Below, piece by piece: positions 11,238 to 22,400 of a stretch of DNA of 64,000 nucleotides; the stretch's first letter is position 1, and each line of letters opens with the position of its first letter. Source of the DNA: Apostichopus japonicus. Its lineage: Eukaryota; Echinodermata; Holothuroidea; Aspidochirotida; Stichopodidae. Below the pieces are notes generated by a model. That model was not told the DNA's origin. It saw only the letters and a program-made list of their open reading frames with translations, and ran no database searches. The stretch spans positions 3,964,001 to 4,028,000 of the forward strand of contig NC_092569.1 of NCBI RefSeq assembly GCF_037975245.1, written 5' to 3'. The position numbers were made by a program, and so were the translations under genes.

Positions 11238-11271
11238 CTAATGAAAATTCTGTGTTGGTACTCTCTTTACA
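11238..11271 (-). promoter_or_regulatory. gag-pol overlap, probable -1 frameshift site
   Basis: The pol frame is open from 11271, while the gag frame stops at 11238-11240 (TAG). Pol is one base back relative to gag. The overlap includes CAGAATTTTCATTAG; I see no canonical X-XXY-YYZ heptamer. The TTTT run just before the gag stop is the likeliest slip point. Confidence 0.55.
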
Positions 11272-12194
11272 TTAGCCTCCATTTCATGGCTTAGGCGAAT
11301 TTGACAATATTGTGCAAAATGACCTCGATTTTGGCAGTAATAACATGTGATTGAAGGATTAAAATATGGTAACCTTCTCCTGTTATCATTTTGACCTGTC
11401 CTAGGACCACGAGAATCACGAGAACTATATCTTTGCCTCATATCTTTAGGATTGTCTTGCGATTCTGACCTACGTGACTGATCAAACTTGGTCTCTAATT
11501 CCTGAATTTTGGTACACAACTCGTGTATCTCAGAAGATGCAGAACCAGTAGGAGTCTGAACAGAAGACGCTTTGTCGTGCATTGCCATAAATGGTTCGGA
11601 AGAAACTGGGGGTTGACTTTGGATTTGCAAATCAAAATAGCATTGTACTTTCATGACCAAATCTGCAATTGTTGCTTCTGGTGATGCAGACATCAACACT
11701 GCTGAGCGACATTGCAAAGGCAGGGTCGAGATGAATTTATCTCTAATTTGGTCATCGCCATAACTTAATTGTGCTGCAGCTTTGGAAATTTTGGCCAAAT
11801 GAGCTTGAGCTGTATCACCTGGTTTATAGCTCAATGCGTGAAATGCCTGTGATTTTGCATAGGAAGAGGTGCCTGGACTGAAACGAGCAAGGAATTGCTT
11901 GCGCAGATCAGCAATAGTTGAAAAATTTTTGTTTTCAATCCAGAGTCTGGCTTGGCCTTTAAGTGTTCGCTTAAATATGCGACATATTTCATTTAATTCT
12001 TCCTCTACAGCCTCAGGGGTGGTTTGGGACGGCAATTTATGCAACTCTAAATAGTCTTCAAATCCCAAATAATGAGCTTCGGCTAAATCTGCATCAACTA
12101 CATCGCCCTGAAATCGTGATGGCAAAAAATCAGTGGGCCTATGTTTCTGCATAACATTAACAGAGGTCGAAGTTTCCTGTTCACTGACGGACAT
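11238..12194 (-). CDS. gag: Gag structural protein, Gypsy element 1
   Basis: 318 residues from the ATG at 12194; the frame is open further upstream but without another ATG. The middle has the helical retrotransposon Gag signature (GQARLWIENKN, LRKQFLARFSP). The C-terminus carries one CCHC zinc knuckle, C-YY-C-QNRG-H-FAQY-C, which binds the RNA genome. The protein would form the cytoplasmic particle that packages the element RNA. The last 31 coding bases overlap the open pol frame. The frame is intact. Confidence 0.9.
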   Translation of the reverse strand: MSVSEQETSTSVNVMQKHRPTDFLPSRFQGDVVDADLAEAHYLGFEDYLELHKLPSQTTPEAVEEELNEICRIFKRTLKGQARLWIENKNFSTIADLRKQFLARFSPGTSSYAKSQAFHALSYKPGDTAQAHLAKISKAAAQLSYGDDQIRDKFISTLPLQCRSAVLMSASPEATIADLVMKVQCYFDLQIQSQPPVSSEPFMAMHDKASSVQTPTGSASSEIHELCTKIQELETKFDQSRRSESQDNPKDMRQRYSSRDSRGPRTGQNDNRRRLPYFNPSITCYYCQNRGHFAQYCQIRLSHEMEANVKRVPTQNFH

Positions 12195-12857
12195 TATGCC
12201 GCATACAATTAGGCTAGTTATGAGTATACAACATGAGCCTCTACTCAATTGAACACACTATCGACCGCAATTAAATACAAATAACAAATATGCAATACAT
12301 GGACACGATTAAAATAACTTATCGTTACACTCTGATCTCAAATAGGGGTTGGGATACAAATTGGCATGATTTCACTCACCCTTAAGTTTAACTAAGAACT
12401 GGTAACTGCAAACGATGATTGAAGTCCCTCGGTTAGCAGTAGTAGTAGTAGTAGCAGCAGCAGGTAGTAGCAGTAGCAGGTGGGCCTACATCTCGTAGTA
12501 ACTGCAGATTCGTTCGCCGTTAACATCGGGTAGAGTCTAGGCTTAGATCGCGATGTTCAGTTCTGATGTTTAGAGCTGTAGTATGACTAACTACTAGTTG
12601 CGCGAATGTTCAAACGCGAACTGCATGCTGGGTTGATTAACGTTAGTGTACAGATCAGTGGTTCCGGCATCCGGTGTACAGGCTTAGGCTAGTATAGGCT
12701 GACTTCCCTCGTAGAGTGTTTCCGTTAGGCTAGGTCGTGAACATACGTTGTGTTCCTCGTTAGGTCTTCGGGCCAAAAAAAAAAATCACCTGTTCGTTAT
12801 TGAACGTAACGAACGAAAGTTGTGAAAAGTTCCGCTACCGTTTTGTTCCTGAAGAAA
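12195..12857 (-). other. 5' leader of Gypsy element 1
   Basis: Untranslated leader between the primer site and gag, on the minus strand. It contains an AGT/AGC trinucleotide stretch around 12437-12480. Packaging signals would be expected here but cannot be identified by eye. Confidence 0.6.
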
Positions 12858-12874
12858 GCAACCGATCTCCACCA
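12858..12874 (-). other. primer binding site of Gypsy element 1
   Basis: In the minus direction TGGTGGAGATCGGTTGC directly follows the 5' LTR end ATTACA. TGG complements the CCA end of a tRNA. I cannot name the tRNA with confidence. Confidence 0.7.
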
Positions 12875-13618
12875 TGTAATATTGTGTCGAGCCCGGCTCC
12901 TCCGATAGTAAAACTATATCGGGACTCGCGATAGAAAGGTACTGGGATGTCTTGATGCCGTATTTACGCTTCTTCAGGAGATGTCTCGAACGGAAGAAAA
13001 CAATGACTTCACACAAAAAACAATTTGACGAGATAGGATTTGATTATTGATTCGGTATAATTTCTTCTCTGTCGATTCTCTTTACAAATAAAACTAAATT
13101 ACAATGATTTGACTTGACTTGACTCCGTCAATTAAACAATTAGGAGTGATGAAATAGTAACGAAGCAATGACGAACTGATCACGGAGCGCTGACGGAGTG
13201 ATAAATTTGCTGATCAAGTGATAAACTTTCGGCCTCCTTTTTCTTATATACCATACTTCTACAAAATCCCTCTGCGCACAATCAGGAGGCAGCCAATAAC
13301 CTGACCATCCTGTATTAACTTAATGATATAAAAATAAGTGCGCTGGCACTGATCTGCCCTGATTGGTTGGGAGTTTGGAAGTCCATCCCCTTTCTTATGG
13401 AAACTTCCATACCACGTGAGAGAACCTTCTCGAATGTTCCACAGACATAATGGAATCTATTTTGGGAAAAGGCCCTGTACCAAGATTCAATAAGATAGTT
13501 AAAAACTTCTCGTGGGAAAACTGAATCCATGACCTAGATAAATACATAAGAGGCCTGTAAGGTGTCTCGATGGAGTTTTTCGGTAACATCAAAGAGATGG
13601 TATTACTATTTCATAACA
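12875..13618 (-). repeat. 5' LTR of Gypsy element 1
   Basis: 744 bp, identical to the 3' LTR as read. It should hold the element's promoter and poly(A) signals. Confidence 0.95.
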
Positions 13619-13622
13619 GTAC

Positions 13623-14467
13623 ATTGTGAATCTCAAACTCTAAAACTGAGTACTGCATTTAAAAGTCAGCAATTAACACACAGAACTTGCTATGTATTAT
13701 AAATGTAATGTTGTACAGTGTGCTGTAAACAAACAGTAGTTCCCTCTGGACAGCATTTACATCGTAATGTCTATTGCCGTCAGCAACCAGGGAATAATTT
13801 ATCCGGATCGCATCTCAAGAATGCTATGCAAAATTGGCAAGTTGCTACACAAGTGCAATGATGCATAGCGGTTTTTCTTTGCACACTGAAACCATGGTAT
13901 TTTATTAGATGGAAAATAGTGAATCTTCAAAATTAATACACAACATTGGATTACTAAATGTTTTTTCTCTGGGGGGAGGGGCTTTGGACAAGGATACAGC
14001 CAAAGGGTTGTAACAAAGTAACACATTGGAAATTGTGTTCATTTATAAGAAATCTTTATACTGTACATGTATACAAGTTTGGCTTGCTGCAACATTTAAA
14101 CTGTGAATTTTATCAAAAGTTCAATTGATGGTCAAGTATTTGAACAGTATGTACTTGAAGGTCAGTATTGTTGTGTGGCAGCATCTTTAGTTTCTTTAAG
14201 ATATATAAATGGTCTGTGACTATAACTGTACGCTTCAAGACTTACAAGTACAAATTCAATGACTACCGAATCCCTTGATAGTTGTCGATAATTAATCCCC
14301 TCCCTACGCCATTTCACCGAGTGTTGCGATGATAGTGTCCGGTCCGATTCAGATTCCATACTTTATACTCTGTACCGTACGGTGTATATATGTTTAAAGT
14401 TTAAAATACTGTATCAATTGTATTTTACATTTACTGTTTGTAATATTTGTTTTTTTTTTAATTTCAG
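13623..14467 (+). other. sequence upstream of first visible acetyl-CoA synthetase exon
   Basis: Presumed intron. It ends in a T-rich tract and TTTCAG acceptor at 14467. I looked for the preceding acetyl-CoA synthetase exon here and did not find it. Confidence 0.5.
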
Positions 14468-14559
14468 GGAAGGGAATGATATTGGAGATGATTCCAAGAT
14501 TACTTACAGTGAACTTTTGGTTGAAGTCTGCAAGTTTGCAAATGTCTTGAAGGACGTAG
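14468..14559 (+). CDS. ACSS2: ACSS2-type exon a (first visible)
   Basis: Encodes [17 protein letters not shown] and on to KDVG. It starts with the last base of a glycine or tryptophan codon from an unseen exon. Donor GTGAGT. Confidence 0.9.
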
Positions 14560-16614
14560 GTGAGTGTCTGATGCTTCAAATATACCCTCCTTGACTCCTT
14601 CCAAAGTCCCCCCACTTCCTCCCCCTCCCCCCTTAATTATCTTCCCTCCAACTCAAGATTTCAAGGCAAATTTATGCCATTTTCCATGGGCATCACAGTG
14701 ACTCATTTATCCAGTATCACGTCACAAAATGCAATATGAGCAAATTTGCTATATTTATGTGAATGCAATGATGTGTATACGTAACGCAGGAACCTTAGTT
14801 CTTTAATATATGAGACAACAGTGCTATGTACTGTACAGTACTGTAGTATGTACACAAAATTTGAACAATTGATGGAAATTGAAAAATGGAATCCTATATA
14901 TATATATTTACATACTGTATTCCACTTCCTCCCTCCGACAATTGACGACAGGGGACGTGTCATTTTTCTGCTGACTTTAACGTTTTTGGGATTATTTACT
15001 TCCAGTCATTAATTCTTTGCTTCTCAATTCCGTCTTGTTTTCAGGGGTCAAGAGGGGTGACCGAGTGGCCATCTACATGCCCATGATCATCGAGTTGGTG
15101 GTTGCTATGTTGGCCTGTGCCAGGATCGGTGCAATTCATTCCATTGTGGTAAGACTCGTACGACATTAATCGTGAGTGACGTCGCCCTCTGATGATGTCC
15201 ATCGATTAGAATAATGTATTTTGATTAATAGACAGTGAACCATGTTCTTCTCTACCTAAAACTGGTGCTTAGCCAGAGTTATGTATACAATACAGTACAA
15301 CAGTGCAGTGCAGTACACAACACACAGTACACAGCACAGTACAGTATGATTTGATATTTGATTTGAAAAAAACTTTATTTCAACCATCGTCGCTTAACAT
15401 AATAAGTATGAATAGTTATACAGAAATGTGGGATAAGGTGTACCTTTAAGCAGCTTGAAACTAAAGAAATGATGAATGTAAAATGATAAAATAGGTTGAG
15501 TGGAATCCAAAGAAGCTATAACTAGCTTATGTAAGGTCCCCTAGGAATAAAAGACAGATGTAGGGAAAACAGACAATATAGGAAACATCAACAATAGACA
15601 ATGATACTTAATTATGCAGATGCAGAAAATATAGCACAAAGGCAAGTAACAAATTTATGACAAATTAGTCGTGGGTTGAATACTTTGAAATTAGATAATG
15701 TTTCGGATGACAGCTATGCACACAGCATAGTGTACATAGCACATTACACAGCACACTACAGTGCGTTACAGTGCAACATGTAAAAGAGCTGACTATCAGC
15801 AGGTCTTGAAGTTATATTCTCTGTAAACTGATCATTTTTTAATCCTGAAAGCAATATACATTACACATTTGTAGAACTTTCATGTTTGATGATACGGTGA
15901 TCATATCTCGTTGGTTTCAGTTTGGGGGCTTCTCGGCAGATTCTCTGGCCGGTAGAATGGTGGACGGCCAATGCAGCGTCGTCGTCACAGCAGGTACGTA
16001 ATTAGGTCATCGCCAGGGGTGATCGCTCTGTTGTATGTTTGTTCGTTTCTTGCTACTCCAAACCTTCCCCTCCGACATCCCCTCAACTCCCCCTCCCCCA
16101 CCTACCCAGGTAGGTACAGTATTCAGTTATCTAATTTTGATTCTGTCTATATATGTTGAAAGGTGGCTGCTATTGGTTTTGTTGCCATTCTAATTAATAT
16201 TAATGAGTAGGCAAGGCTTAGAACCAATTCTTTCAAATGTCAATATCTCTGCAACCGTAAGCCCAATTTTGTTCAAACTTGTTTTGGTTGCTTTGGTAGG
16301 AGGAAGGGTACATGTGTGAGTGGTACTTTATTGCATCTCATCATTATTCATAAGGGACGGCGATAATTTGTAAAAACTCTCGGTATCATGTTGACAGATC
16401 GTGATTTGTAAACATTTCCTTTTCTGAGTTAAATGACGGCATCTCTCTCATGTCTGCAGTATCAAAACCAACAGTCAGATATCATTTCAATTGTTGACTG
16501 AATAAAAAGACAGTAAAATGGAAGTAATTAAACCACATTGTTCTCCCCTAATGAATACAAACATCAGAAGCCATATTTCAATGCTAACATTGCAACCTTT
16601 TATTTATTTATTTT

Positions 16615-16651
<37 letters not shown>

Positions 16652-19215
16652 TTTATTTATTTATTTTTTTCAGTTTTCATTAATTTTGGTTTAAGAGAAT
16701 CATGACAACCTTCAAGACCACTTTCAGATGTGATCTAGCATCTCTCTTTCTGAATAAAAGTGATGAAAATATTTAAGTACTTTGTATAAAATATTCAAGG
16801 TCTTACTTGTACTTATGGGTTGTTTAATACAGGCATTATAGAGAGCTATAATAATCTTGCTGGTTGTTGTCCGATGTGTGGTCTCCATTGCAGTAGTCTA
16901 GTCTTATGTAGTTCCTCTGTGCGTAGACTTCTGTATCCAAATTATATATCCATGTTTTTAGAAAAAATTATTAATAAATTATTAATAATTTTTATTTTGA
17001 AAAACAATTTGCACCACAAATGTGCACCACACCTGTACATGCTAGCATACTGTGTCAGAGTTAAGTAAACAAACCAATTCAGCTGGGTGCATTTGCTTAT
17101 GGTTCATATTTCTTCTTTTTTATTCTCTTTATTTTTATTTTTTGCAGATGGTGTATACAGAGGCTCAAAACTCCTTAAACTCAAAGAAGTTGTAGATAAT
17201 GCTATCACCTTGGCTGACAAAAAGTAGGTCAATGTGACGAAGGAAACTTTTACCCTTACAGCTTTTACATAATTTTCTATATAAAACCATATCACAGCAC
17301 AGTCTAGCATTGCTATCATGTATCTGAGTTGTTTAGTCAGGACAATCTGGCAACCCTGTGACCTAGGGTTGTTTGTAGTCAACACAGTTTAACAGCCCTT
17401 TTAGGATGATTGAGCAGTCCTGAGGTGTAGAATTATTTATAGTTAGGACAGTCTTCCAGCCCTGTGATCTATAGTTATTTGTAGTCAGTACAGTTTAACA
17501 GCCCTATTAGGATGGTTGAGCAGTCCTGGGGTGTAGAATTCTTTAAAGTTAGGACAGTCTGCCAGCCCTGTGATCTAGAGTTGTTTGTAGTCAGCAGTCT
17601 ACCAGCCATGTGAAGTAGAGTTGTTTGTAGTCAGCAGGCTGCCAGCCCTGTGAAGTAGAGTTGTTTGTAGTCAGCAGGCTGCCAGTCCTGTGAAGTAGAG
17701 TTGTTTTTAGTCAGCAGGCTGCCAGCCCTGTAATGTAAAGTTGTTTGAAGTCAGCAGTCAGCCAGCCCTGTGTTTTAGAGTTTGTAGTCAGCAGTCTAGT
17801 GGCCCTAAGAGGATGGTAGATTAGTCCTAGGGTGTAGAGTTGTTTGTAGTCAGCAGGCTGCCAGCCCTGTGAAGTAGAGTTGTTTGTAGTCAGCAGGCTG
17901 CCAGCCCTGTGTTGTAGAGTTGTTTGTAGTCAGCAGGCTGCCAGCCTTGTGATGTAGAAGTCGTTTGTAGTCAGCAGGCTGCCAGCCCTGTTTTGTAGAG
18001 TTGTTTGTAGTCAGCAGGCTGCCAGCCCTGTGAAGTAGACTTGTTTGTAGTCAGCAGGCTGCCAGTCCTGTGATCTAGAGTTGTTTGAAGTCAGCAGTCT
18101 AGTGGCCCTATCAGGATGGTAGATCAGTCCTTCGTTTTGAGTAGCTTGTAGTCAGCAGGCTGCAAGCCCTGTAATGTAGAGTTGTTTGTAGTCAACACAG
18201 TCTATCAGTCTATCGTGTTAGCAGTCAAGTTTACCTGTGCTGTAGAGTTGATGTCCCACAATGCATTATTTGGGTTTGTAGGTTTCAAATCTGAAATCCC
18301 TGAAGTTAATATTCTATTCAATATTATCTTCTCTATGTTTGTGCAGGGGCTTGAAAGTTCACACTGTGATCGCCGTCCGTCACTTGGGGCCTGGTGCAGG
18401 CCAGACTCCGGAAGCTCCTGCCCAATCGGCCAAGCGACCATGCTATGACTTAGAGGTTAGTTTACCTCACTCTTCACCCACAATGAGTTCACGTTTGATG
18501 TGACCATCAAATCGGGATTTGTGACCCTATTAAACCAGTATCCCTCCCCTCAAAGTACTGTACATGACTGTTTTATAACTCAACATAGATTCCCCCACTG
18601 GATGAATTGCTTGGCTAGTTAAATTCCGTTGCTATACAACAGCTCAAAATATTTCCTGATACAGCCATGATTTTATTAAATTTTTAATTTTTTTTTAAAT
18701 ATTGTATAATCGATTCAGTGGTACGTTGTATAGTCTGGTAACTCTGTATTGTCTGTTATAGTGTTGTAGGAATCCTTTTTCCTGTGAGAACGTCTCTCGG
18801 TGTAATTTTCTGTCACCGATGATGTAGGCAGTACATATATATATATCAGTTATATTTCCGTGTCAATAGGTCACAATTCTAGCGTTGTACAGTAGGTAGT
18901 GTCTTAGTGATATTATGTTGTGACGTTATTATCATGGGTACCTCCAGACAACCATGGTGGAAGGCCGGGATCACTGGTGGCACGACAAGATGGCGACTGC
19001 CAGCGATCAATGCGAGCCGGAATGGATGGACGCTGAAGATCCTCTTTTTATCCTCTACACAAGGTGCTGTCCACTACTCCAGTCATTCAGTTAGAGCATA
19101 GATTACATGTATGATCCTGTATATAATTATGATATATTATATTTCTTTCATATTATAATATATATAAATATATATATATATAAATATATTTTTATTTATG
19201 TATATATAGATACAC

Positions 19216-19278
<63 letters not shown>

Positions 19279-19382
19279 TATATATATATATCTATATATA
19301 TATATATGTATATATATTCACACATATATATATTTATATATACACACATATATATATTTATATAAATATATGTTATATTTTC

Positions 19383-19432
<50 letters not shown>

Positions 19433-22400
19433 CATACCATACTATATTATATTGTAAATTATAATATATCATTATCTATAAAACTATGATAAATTATAAT
19501 GTAACTATATATAATTATCCATATGATTGTACATTTATATGCATATATAATTCATTTACATGAATGATAAGATCATTAATTTCATACAGTTTATTCATCT
19601 GCTAGTCGCCCTTGTAGTGATCAACCAATCAGATGCTGTTAAGGTATCTTTCTCATGCTGCCTCGTGGTATGAGTCACTCGGTGTGAAGATTTGTGTTTG
19701 AATTCAAAACTGTTTGTTGCTTTGTGTTTTGGTTGTTTAATAATATTACAGTTTTGAAATTCCAAGTGTATTCCTATAGCTTTTATTATATTCTGGATGA
19801 CTAAAAGCAGCAATAAGTATAAAGTCCCACCAAGTGTACTACTTTTCCTAAAATAAATTCAAGTTTCCTCAGTTCTGCATTTTAGCATTAGTATGCAAAG
19901 CTCGGTATTGTCAATTACTGCCCGATAGTTTTCCCAGGGCTTTCCTTTCCAAAATCAAGTAAGACATTGCTACCATCGTCAGTAGTGGTGTAACTCAATG
20001 TTTCGCTCTCCTTTGCCCATTCGTTCTCTTCACCAGCGGCTCGACCGGGACACCCAAAGGGGTCGTACACACGCAGATCGGGTATATGCTGTACACCGCC
20101 ACGACATTCAAGTACAGTTTTGACTTCCACGACGACCACGTTTACTGGTGCACTGCGGACATCGGCTGGATCACTGGTCACTCCTATGTCGTGTATGGAC
20201 CAATGGCCAATGGAGCCACCAGTGTCTTGGTGAGAACTCTTTTAAAGTCTTTGTATTTCACCCGTAAAAATGACAAGATTGTGGTAAGAACATCCGAGTC
20301 ATATATTTGGTTGGTAACTCGGATACCTGTACTTGGGAAACTGGGTGAGTGTCTCCAATAGGCTGTACGGCGGTATGGCGGTACGATCGCAAATTCAGTA
20401 CATGACTGCCCTCCTCGGGTGAACTGTGAAAACGCCTGCGGTAATGTTATGTTGGGAAAGGAAGGTGTCAGTACCTTGGAAAATAAATATTTTCAGACTG
20501 TAAGGAAAAATCCGGACATTTTGAGTTATAGTTCAGTTCGTTGGTGATTTATTAAAATTTCCCAAGATTTCTGACATTACTTTCTTCGTTGGAATATGAA
20601 ATATGAAGTTCTTGGCTGAAACACCAGTATTTTGATTGAGCGAAAAGGAAAGTTAAGGAATTGAATCTATGCCTCTCTTTTTTTCTTTGATCTTCTAGTT
20701 TGAGGGAGTTCCGACTTACCCGGACCCCGGACGATGTTGGCAGATCACGGATAAATACAACGTCTCCATCCTCTACACTGCTCCGACTCTCATCAGGACA
20801 CTCATGAAGTTTGGAGATGAACCGATAAAGAAGTAAGGCCTAGTCCTTTATGAATCACTTAGAAAGCCAGATAGTATATTGGCAATTAGACCAGGCTATG
20901 AATGAGCTAGGTATCACCTGGAAGGAGGATTTATCTCATGTGGTTTTTCTAGACCAGAATTTCATAAGGAATAAGAATATCTTGGGTAAAAAGCCCAAAT
21001 CCTGAACGCACCCCCTGAAAAGGAAGGGGGGTTCTTTCTGGGGCGGGTCCATTTTTTAAGGAAAAACTACCAGAGGTTACATTTACACACAAATAGGATA
21101 AAATGTGGTATTTCTACACCAGAATTTCATAAGGAATAAGAATATCTTGGGTAAAAAGCCCAAATCCTGAACACACTCCTCAAAAAGGGGGGTTCTTTCT
21201 GGGGGGCGGGTCCATTTTTTAAGGAAACACTACCAGAAGTTACATTTACACACCATTGCCTCTCTTCACCCAGGCGTATAAATGGGGACTTAGGAGGTAA
21301 TATGTAAATATAGCTGTGTGTGCCGGTTTGTGGCTCCACCCTATGGGAATTCCCCTGGGGGAGACACGTGTATGTGGTGTCCCAGGAGAGATTGATTGAA
21401 TTATGCACAGTTTGGTGTGTGGGTGTGACAAGTTACCAATGACCAGGGACTAAGTTGGAAAGTCGTGCGAGAGGGTCTTGGCCTTGAACAAGACTGTAAA
21501 CCTTCAACTGTAACTTTTAGTACTCAACAGCGTAGTGTGTTAGCATAGTGGACTGACTACGTATAATCCAAGCTGGACAGTGTTTTCGTTGGCAAAGTTC
21601 ACATTGAGTGCATGAAAATGTTCAGTAACCTTAACATAATCCCCAACCCTGTTTGTGTGTAAACCTTTCACCCGAATAACGTTTTACTGTGACTGCTTTC
21701 GACGGGACACCATTGTTTTGGTTTAATGTTTGTGTGTTCTTTGCCAATGGGCCAAAAATGTTGGCAAACTACGTGCATTGTTATGATGGTGTTATTATTC
21801 ACTAACACAAAAGTACCAAAGAAGGTTTATTTAGACCACTCAGTCCTACACTGAGCAGGACTATCCTCATTAAAGATGACAATAATAATAACAAAAATAA
21901 TAATAATAATAATAAACAAAAAAGACCATGAAGACCAAATACATAATGAGGCTTGTGATGCCCTTCGGTGTTAGGTAAGTGTACGAATAATCAATGAACA
22001 AAGAGGCAGAGAGCAAACAAGAGACGTGTGTTATGATGCGCTACGTACTATATCGTAATAATCAAATCTGTCCGTTATCGTCCAAAACTGTATATAGAGT
22101 TAATTACAGAAAGGTGGCGGTATACTGCTTTGTCTTTACTACATTACAAGGTTTTAAACAGATGCAAACTTCAGATGAGGAGCCTGGGACAAATCAAGAT
22201 TACTAAGCTCAGATAACTTTTTAAGATATTTTACAAAAGTGGAGTCTGTTTTTCTGTTTTACAGATACAGTCGGCAGTCCCTGCGTGTTCTAGGCACCGT
22301 GGGAGAGCCGATCAACCCAGAGGCTTGGCTGTTTTACTACAAGAGCATTGGGGATAGCAGGTGTCCAATCGTGGACACCTTCTGGCAGACGGAAACGGTG

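Larger units (their letters stand above)
4335..13618 (-). mobile_element. complete Ty3/Gypsy LTR retrotransposon, 9284 bp
   Basis: The element reads on the minus strand. It has a 744-bp LTR at each end, identical over their whole length as read, and a 4-bp target duplication GTAC (4331-4334 and 13619-13622). Order in the minus direction: 5' LTR, primer site, about 680 bp leader, gag, pol (protease, RT, RNase H, integrase), about 1.4 kb without genes, polypurine tract, 3' LTR. The RT-RNase H-integrase order marks Ty3/Gypsy rather than Copia. Identical LTRs and open frames point to a very recent insertion. If upstream acetyl-CoA synthetase exons exist left of the window, the element sits antisense in an intron of that gene. 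Confidence 0.95.

Noticed and set aside
19107-19472. Open frames made of I and Y
   Set aside because: Translation of a TA dinucleotide tract inside an intron.
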